From: Pseudonocardia nematodicida
GTDB taxonomy: Bacteria > Actinomycetota > Actinomycetes > Mycobacteriales > Pseudonocardiaceae
DNA length: 64,000 nucleotides
NCBI RefSeq assembly: GCF_040105385.1
Contig: NZ_JBEDNQ010000001.1
Span: forward strand, 682,001 to 746,000
Direction of reading: 5' to 3'
Shown: piece after piece, positions 59,283 to 64,000 of the stretch
Numbering within the stretch: the first letter of the stretch is position 1
Layout of the letters: each line of letters starts with the position of its first letter
Translations under genes and position numbers: made by a program
Notes under the pieces: generated by a model
Told to the model about the DNA's origin: nothing
What the model saw: the letters and a program-made list of their open reading frames with translations, nothing else
Databases searched by the model: none

Positions 59283-60733
59283 CGGACCGGCCCCAGCGCG
59301 ATCGACTTCGGTTCCCGGTAGGACGCGAGCCCCTCCGGGCCCATCTCGCGGCCGATCCCGGACTGCTTCATCCCGCCGAACGGCGTCCCGAACGCCTGCG
59401 GCGCGCCGTTGACGCTGATCATCCCGACCCGGATCCGGCGGGCCACGGCGAGCCCGCGGTCCTCGTCGGACGTCCATACCGACCCGGACAACCCGTACGG
59501 CGAGTCGTTCGCGATCGCGACGGCCTCCTCGACGCCGTCGTAGGGCACCACCGCGATCACCGGGCCGAAGATCTCCTCCCGGACCGCGCCCATCCCGTTG
59601 TGCGCACCGAGCAGCAGGGTGGGCGGCACGAAGTACCCGGGCAGGTCGCCGGGGCGCTCGCCGGACACGATCGTCGCGCCCTCGCCGGCGGCTCGCTCGA
59701 CGTAGCCCTCGACCCGGGACAGCTGCGCCGCGCTGACCAGCGGACCGATCCGGGTCGCCGGGTCGAACGGGTCGCCGACCGTGTAGCCGCCCATCTCGGC
59801 GCGCAGTGCCTCGACGAACTCCGCCTCCCGGGACCGGGGCACGAGCACCCGGCTCTGGGCGATGCACAGCTGCCCGTTGACCGTCAGCGCCATCGGCAGC
59901 ACGCCGCGGGCGACGGTGGCGGGGTCGGCGTCGTCGAGCACGACGGCGGCGGACTTGCCGCCCAGCTCCAGGGTCACCCGGGCGACCCGCTCCGCGCAGG
60001 CGGCCATGATCTGCTTGCCGGCCGCGGTGCTGCCGGTGAAGGCGACCTTGTCCACCCGGGGGTGCCCGACCAGCGCCCGGCCGGTCTCACGGCCGCCGGG
60101 GACGACGCCGAGGACCCCGTCAGGCAGCCCGGCGGCGGCGAAGGCGTCGGCGAGCAGGTATCCGGTGAGCGGGGTCTCCGGCGGTGGTTTGACCACGACC
60201 GAGCACCCGGCGGCCAGCGCCGGGCCGACCTTGAGCACCGGCGAGCTGAGCGGGCCGTTCCACGGGGTGATCGCCCCGACCACCCCGACCGGCTCCTGCA
60301 CGACCAGGCTGCGCATCGCCCCGTCGTCACGGATCTCCTCGGACGGCGTGGTCTCGATCAGGTCGGCGTAGTAGCGCAGCATCCGGATCGGGTTCGGCAC
60401 GTGTGCGCGCTCGGCGAACGAGCGCGGGCAGCCGAGCTCGGCGGTGAGCAGGTCAACCGCGGCGGCGCCCAGACCCTCCAGGTGGTCGGCGGCACCACGC
60501 AGGACGGTGGCCCGCTCGGCCACGGGCCGGTCCCGCCAGGTGCCCGCCTCGAACGTCTCGGCGGCGGCGGTGACGGCCCGGTCGACGTCGGCGACCGAGC
60601 CGAGCCGGGCGGTGCCGACGACCTCCAGGGTGGACGGGTTCACCACCTCGGCGAGCTCGCCGCCCTCGGACGGCGTCCACCGTCCGCCGACGAAGACCTC
60701 CGGGCGCGACCGCAGGTCGGTCACGGCGGTCAC
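59279..60733 (-). CDS. Aldehyde dehydrogenase
   Basis: A 484-residue NAD(P)+-dependent aldehyde dehydrogenase. Cofactor region 'VVGAITPWNGPLSSPVLKVGPALAAGCSVVVKPPPETPL', catalytic Glu in 'VTLELGGKSAAVV', nucleophile Cys in 'NGQLCIAQSRVLVP', and 'EEIFGPVIAVV' are present. The usual 'KPSE' cofactor motif reads 'KPPPE' here. It overlaps the alcohol dehydrogenase (GTGA). It likely oxidises the aldehyde formed after lactone or ester cleavage. Confidence 0.93.
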   Translation of the reverse strand: MTAVTDLRSRPEVFVGGRWTPSEGGELAEVVNPSTLEVVGTARLGSVADVDRAVTAAAETFEAGTWRDRPVAERATVLRGAADHLEGLGAAAVDLLTAELGCPRSFAERAHVPNPIRMLRYYADLIETTPSEEIRDDGAMRSLVVQEPVGVVGAITPWNGPLSSPVLKVGPALAAGCSVVVKPPPETPLTGYLLADAFAAAGLPDGVLGVVPGGRETGRALVGHPRVDKVAFTGSTAAGKQIMAACAERVARVTLELGGKSAAVVLDDADPATVARGVLPMALTVNGQLCIAQSRVLVPRSREAEFVEALRAEMGGYTVGDPFDPATRIGPLVSAAQLSRVEGYVERAAGEGATIVSGERPGDLPGYFVPPTLLLGAHNGMGAVREEIFGPVIAVVPYDGVEEAVAIANDSPYGLSGSVWTSDEDRGLAVARRIRVGMISVNGAPQAFGTPFGGMKQSGIGREMGPEGLASYREPKSIALGPVR

Positions 60734-61815
60734 GCCGGGAACTCGATCATCGTGCGGGCGCCCTCGGAGCTGTCCATCCCGAGCAGCGCGTCGCTCACGC
60801 CGTCCAGCCCGATACGGGACGAGAGCAGGTCGTCGAGTCTCATGCGGCCCTCCAGGTAGAGGTGGCAGTACAGCTCGACGTCGACCCGGAACCGGCTGGA
60901 CCCGAGCCGCGAGCCCTGCAGCTTCTTCTCACCGAGGAGCTCCACCGGCGGGATCGTCACCCGGGCGTCGGGGCGCGGGACGCCGACCATGGTGGCCGTG
61001 CCGCGCGGCCGCAGCGCAGCGAACGCCTGCTCGATCGTCGCCGGAGCACCGACCACCTCGAACGCGTGGTCCACGCCGCCCCCGGTGAGCTCGCGAATCG
61101 CCTCGACCGCGTCGGTGGACGAGGCGTCCACCACGTGCGAGGCCCCGAAGTCCCGGGCCCGGTCGAGCTTCGCGGGCAGCCGGTCGACGGCGACGACCCG
61201 GCGGGCCCCGGCGAACCGGGCGGCCTGGACGACGTTGAGGCCGACACCGCCGCAGCCGATCACCGCGACGTCCTGGCCCGGACGGACCGCGGCGGTGTGC
61301 AGGACCGCGCCGAAGCCGGTGATCACCGCGCAGCCGAGCAGCGCCGCCCGGTCCATCGGCATCTCCTCGGGGATCCGGCACAGCGCGCTCTGGTGCACGA
61401 GCATCTGCTCGCCGAACCCGCCCAGCCCGACGAACGGGCTGACCGGCTCGCCGTCCAGACTGAGCCGCGGCGGCCGTCCGGCGGCCCGGGTCCGGCCGTT
61501 GTCCGCGCAGTGGTGCAGCGCCCCGGTGAGGCACCAGGTGCACGTCCCGCAGAATCCCGCCGGGGCGGTGACGACCCGGTCCCCCGGCCGCACGTAGGTG
61601 ACCGCCGAGCCGACACGCTCGACGATCCCGGAGGCCTCGTGCCCGAGCACCATCGGCAGGCCCAGCGGCTGGGCGCCGGAGTGGGCGTGCTTGTCGGAGT
61701 GACAGATCCCCGACGCCACGGTCCGGACGAGCACCTCGTCCGGATCGGGGTCGGCGACGCTCACCTCCGCGACCTGCAGTGGCGCGTCGAATCGGGTGAG
61801 CAGCGCTGCGCGCAC
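60730..61815 (-). CDS. Zinc-dependent alcohol dehydrogenase
   Basis: A 361-residue medium-chain dehydrogenase. Catalytic zinc site 'GICHSDKHAHSG' and 'LGHEASGIVERVG', structural zinc 'CGTCTWCLTGALHHC', Rossmann 'VAVIGCGGVGLNVVQAARFAGA'. It matches the class III-like / aryl-alcohol group. First gene of the leftward operon alcohol dehydrogenase, aldehyde dehydrogenase, monooxygenase, NTF2-like. It would oxidise a secondary alcohol to the ketone substrate of the monooxygenase, or the primary alcohol released later. Confidence 0.93.
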   Translation of the reverse strand: MRAALLTRFDAPLQVAEVSVADPDPDEVLVRTVASGICHSDKHAHSGAQPLGLPMVLGHEASGIVERVGSAVTYVRPGDRVVTAPAGFCGTCTWCLTGALHHCADNGRTRAAGRPPRLSLDGEPVSPFVGLGGFGEQMLVHQSALCRIPEEMPMDRAALLGCAVITGFGAVLHTAAVRPGQDVAVIGCGGVGLNVVQAARFAGARRVVAVDRLPAKLDRARDFGASHVVDASSTDAVEAIRELTGGGVDHAFEVVGAPATIEQAFAALRPRGTATMVGVPRPDARVTIPPVELLGEKKLQGSRLGSSRFRVDVELYCHLYLEGRMRLDDLLSSRIGLDGVSDALLGMDSSEGARTMIEFPA

Positions 61816-62008
61816 GAGCTACCTCCGTAGCGAGTCGTCGATGACGCCCGGACAGCCGAATACGGGGGAATGATTGCAAGCGATAGGGGGGCTCCGCAAC
61901 GGGGTCGGCCATTGCCTGTTGCTCATAATAGTGATAAGCATCTCCACCGAGCCCGGACGGTACGACGTCGGGCTCGGTCTGCCCCTGGGACTTCGATGAA
62001 GAGGTGTC
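61816..62008. promoter_or_regulatory. Divergent promoter region, alcohol dehydrogenase operon / TRAP transporter
   Basis: A 193-bp region. ATGATTGCAAGCGAT (61870-61884) resembles, on the opposite strand and with one gap, GATCGTTGCAATGAT before the MFS gene (57003-57017). ACCGAGCCCG/CGGGCTCGGT (61946-61955 / 61969-61978) forms a 10-bp hairpin within the likely dctP leader. AT-rich CATAAT (61924-61929) could be a -10 for dctP. Confidence 0.45.
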
Positions 62009-63319
62009 ATGCCCGAGTACCGCGTCTCCCGCCCATCCGGTCGATCATTACGTGTACGCGGCCTCGCGCTGCTCGCCGCAACGCTGGTGACGGTCACCGG
62101 CTGCGCGACCCGGGGTGAGGTCACCGAAGAGCAGTCCGCCGGCGGCCCCTCGGTCGCCTACGGCGCGAGCCAGGAGGAGTACGCCGAGGCCCTCGCCGAC
62201 ATGGAGCCGGTGACCCTGCAGATGCAGAGCTCGGCGCCCCAGGGCGCCGCGACCGGGCGCCGGTTCGAGGCCTACGCCGAGGCGCTCCAGGAGTGGTCCG
62301 GCGGAAAGATCAACGTCGAGATCGCGTTCAGCAACTCGATCGCCCAGCCGGCCGACGTCGACGACGCCCTCGGCGACGGCCGCCTCGACCTGGGCTCGGT
62401 CACCCCGAACAGCGAGCCCGCCCGCTACCCCGCGCACGCGGCGCTGTGGGACATGGCCTTCCTCGGCCGGCAGACGCCGGTCGACGGGCTGCTCCAGTTC
62501 CACGCCGCCTACCTCGAGGCCTCGCGCACGGTGCCCGAGATCAACTCGGAGTTCGCTGCGCAGGGGATCACGCTCCTGGTCCCGGCGTTCAGCTCCGGCT
62601 CGACCGGCATGATGTGCTCCGAGCCGCGGCGCGATCTCGCCGGCCTGCGCGGGGCGGCGGTCGCGACCCTCGCCCGGACCCAGAACCTCGAGGTCGAGGC
62701 CGTCGGCGGCTCGCCGACCTCGCTGACCTACGCCGAGCTCTACGAGAGCCTGGAGCGCGGGGTCGTGCAGTGCGCGATGGCGAGCCTGACGGTCGCCTCG
62801 CTGCAGGGCTACATCCCCGCGGCCCCGCACATGGTGATCGACGACGAGGTCGGCTTCCAGGTCTCCGGCGCCGCCTTCGGTGTCAGCACCTCGGTCTGGA
62901 ACTCGCTCCCGCTGGCAGCCCAGCAGCTGATGTACGACCGGCTCGACGTGTTCCTGGTCGCGACGTTCGAGAGCGCGCTGGACAACATCACCAACGGGCT
63001 CACCCAGGTGCGGGACTCCGGCGGTGAGGTCGCGGGTCTCGACCCCGAGGCCAAGGCCGCCGTCGAGGCCGCGCACGAGCAGGTGCTGCAGACCGCCGCG
63101 CAGAACGACCAGGTCGCCGACCCTGCGGCGATGGTGGAGAGCGTGCAGCAGGCCGAGGAGAAGTGGGCAGGCGTGCTCGAGGAGATGGGCTACCGCGACA
63201 CGCCGAGCTATGACACCTTCCTCGACGAGTACCAGCCGGGCTCGATCGACTTCGACCCGTTCATCGAGCGGCTCTACTCCGAGGTGCTGCTCGCCGACCG
63301 GCCCGGCGCGGCGTCGTGA
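62009..63319 (+). CDS. dctP: TRAP transporter substrate-binding lipoprotein DctP
   Basis: A 436-residue binding protein. The signal ends in 'LVTVTGC', a lipobox. The mature part has 'VTLQMQSSAPQGAATGRRFEAYAEALQEWSGGKINVEIAFSNSI' (family opening) and 'CSEPRRDLAGLRGAAVATLARTQNLEVEAVGGSPTSLTYAELYESLERGVV', which contains the conserved Arg and ligand-lid region of DctP. AGAGG precedes the ATG. Its stop overlaps the DctQ start as GTGA. The ligand is probably an organic acid; it cannot be named from sequence. Confidence 0.92.
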   Translation: MPEYRVSRPSGRSLRVRGLALLAATLVTVTGCATRGEVTEEQSAGGPSVAYGASQEEYAEALADMEPVTLQMQSSAPQGAATGRRFEAYAEALQEWSGGKINVEIAFSNSIAQPADVDDALGDGRLDLGSVTPNSEPARYPAHAALWDMAFLGRQTPVDGLLQFHAAYLEASRTVPEINSEFAAQGITLLVPAFSSGSTGMMCSEPRRDLAGLRGAAVATLARTQNLEVEAVGGSPTSLTYAELYESLERGVVQCAMASLTVASLQGYIPAAPHMVIDDEVGFQVSGAAFGVSTSVWNSLPLAAQQLMYDRLDVFLVATFESALDNITNGLTQVRDSGGEVAGLDPEAKAAVEAAHEQVLQTAAQNDQVADPAAMVESVQQAEEKWAGVLEEMGYRDTPSYDTFLDEYQPGSIDFDPFIERLYSEVLLADRPGAAS

Positions 63320-63867
63320 CCGCACCCGACCAGCGCGAGCACGCCGAGGAGCAGGAGCGGCCCGCCGATCCGCACCACATGGCCCCGCTCGCCGGACGGC
63401 TCCTCGAGATCCCGGCCGCGGTCGTCCTGGTGCTGATGGTCGGGCACGTCGTGGCCAACGCCCTGCTCCGCTGGGCCACCGGGCAGTCGCTGCCGGAGAC
63501 CCTGGAGATCACCACCTACTGGTACCTCCCGGCGATCGTGCTGGTCGGGTTCGTCGCCGCCGCCCGGCGCGGCGAGCACGTGGCCGCGTCCCTGCTCTAC
63601 GACCGGATGACCACCGCTACCCGCCGCATCGTGGACGTCGCCACCGACCTCCTGGTCGCGGTCGTCTGCGGCGCGTTCGCCTGGTACGGGGCCCAGGAGG
63701 CCTGGCACAACATGGAGATCGGCCTCACCGCCGGGGCGTCGGTGGTGGTCATCTGGCCGGTCACGTTCCTGGTCCCGCTGTGCTTCGGCCTGATGACCGT
63801 GTTCTCCCTGACGACCCTCATCCGCCGGCTGCGCGCCGGCGGCCGCGCGAACGCGGAGGACGAATGA
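63316..63867 (+). CDS. dctQ: TRAP transporter small membrane subunit DctQ
   Basis: A 183-residue protein from GTG 63316, with four membrane segments at about residues 33-52, 68-86, 110-130 and 145-168. 'ETLEITTYWYLPAIVLVGFVAAARRGEHVAASLLYDRM' is the DctQ core. It overlaps dctP and the next gene by four bases. Confidence 0.9.
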   Translation: MTAPDQREHAEEQERPADPHHMAPLAGRLLEIPAAVVLVLMVGHVVANALLRWATGQSLPETLEITTYWYLPAIVLVGFVAAARRGEHVAASLLYDRMTTATRRIVDVATDLLVAVVCGAFAWYGAQEAWHNMEIGLTAGASVVVIWPVTFLVPLCFGLMTVFSLTTLIRRLRAGGRANAEDE

Positions 63868-64000
63868 CGACGACCCGGACCACGCAGCCCGCGGGTGCCC
63901 CGGCGTCCGCGGGCCCCCGCGGCGAGGCCCCGCCGGCGCGGCGCGGCAGCCCGCTCCCGCTCTGGGTGTCGGTGGTGCTGCTCCTCGCCGCGGGGACCGG
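63864..64000 (+). CDS. dctM: TRAP transporter large permease DctM, 5' end only
   Basis: ATG 63864 overlaps the DctQ stop as ATGA. About 45 codons are visible before the window ends: a Thr/Pro/Ala/Arg-rich cytoplasmic start and the beginning of a first membrane segment ('LWVSVVLLLAAGT'). Its position after dctPQ identifies it as the large subunit. The start is longer than in many DctM proteins. Confidence 0.75.
   Translation, partial: MTTTRTTQPAGAPASAGPRGEAPPARRGSPLPLWVSVVLLLAAGT

Overview
The window is very GC-rich, dense in genes, and uses many GTG and some TTG starts with four-base stop/start overlaps (GTGA, ATGA). The gene families fit a catabolically versatile actinobacterium, most likely of the Pseudonocardia type. 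That placement is an inference from family content and codon use. I see no rRNA, tRNA, transposase or CRISPR array.

Layout. 1-671: 3' end of a uricase. 672-9789: aromatic catabolism, with a Rieske oxygenase / VOC / solute-binding operon and an mhpA-mhpC-amidohydrolase-mhpB meta-cleavage operon, each beside a divergent LysR regulator. 10963-14480: a NitT/TauT-type ABC importer and a hydrolase that lacks its nucleophile. 14493-20033: an allantoin and glyoxylate block (IclR regulator, allantoinase, stand-alone allophanate-hydrolase-like domain, hydroxypyruvate isomerase, tartronate semialdehyde reductase, allantoicase). 20146-22869: STAS protein, DUF2795-like protein, isocitrate-lyase-superfamily enzyme. 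22964-28898: iron(III) ABC importer with a DtxR/IdeR-like box and a two-component system. 28998-37504: efflux pump with TetR regulator, Rv1733c-like protein, L,D-transpeptidase, a His-tailed MFS exporter, MsrA, AI-2E-family protein and a 43-residue membrane peptide. 37605-41286: a second iron(III) importer. 41547-51835: a one-carbon block with a DmmA-like/reductase fusion, a heme-dependent N-demethylase (DUF3445), a bifunctional-nuclease-family protein, a methyltransferase, a MetF-like protein and a three-subunit formate dehydrogenase. 51923-53926: two membrane proteins of unknown function. 54700-64000: a Baeyer-Villiger module (alcohol dehydrogenase, aldehyde dehydrogenase, monooxygenase, NTF2-like protein, MFS carrier, esterase) divergent from a TRAP transporter cut by the window end.

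The clearest special feature is that the formate dehydrogenase catalytic subunit is a selenoprotein. Its reading frame has an in-frame TGA at the known selenocysteine position. A bacterial SECIS-type hairpin follows 11 nt later, with a GGTCT loop like that of E. coli fdhF. The block probably joins oxidative N-demethylation (formaldehyde release) to tetrahydrofolate chemistry and formate oxidation.

Other points of interest are a 30-bp tandem duplication inside a response regulator receiver domain, a leaderless efflux-pump promoter overlaid by three copies of an octamer, two oppositely oriented iron importers, long extragenic hairpins, and a shared operator-like motif in the Baeyer-Villiger module.
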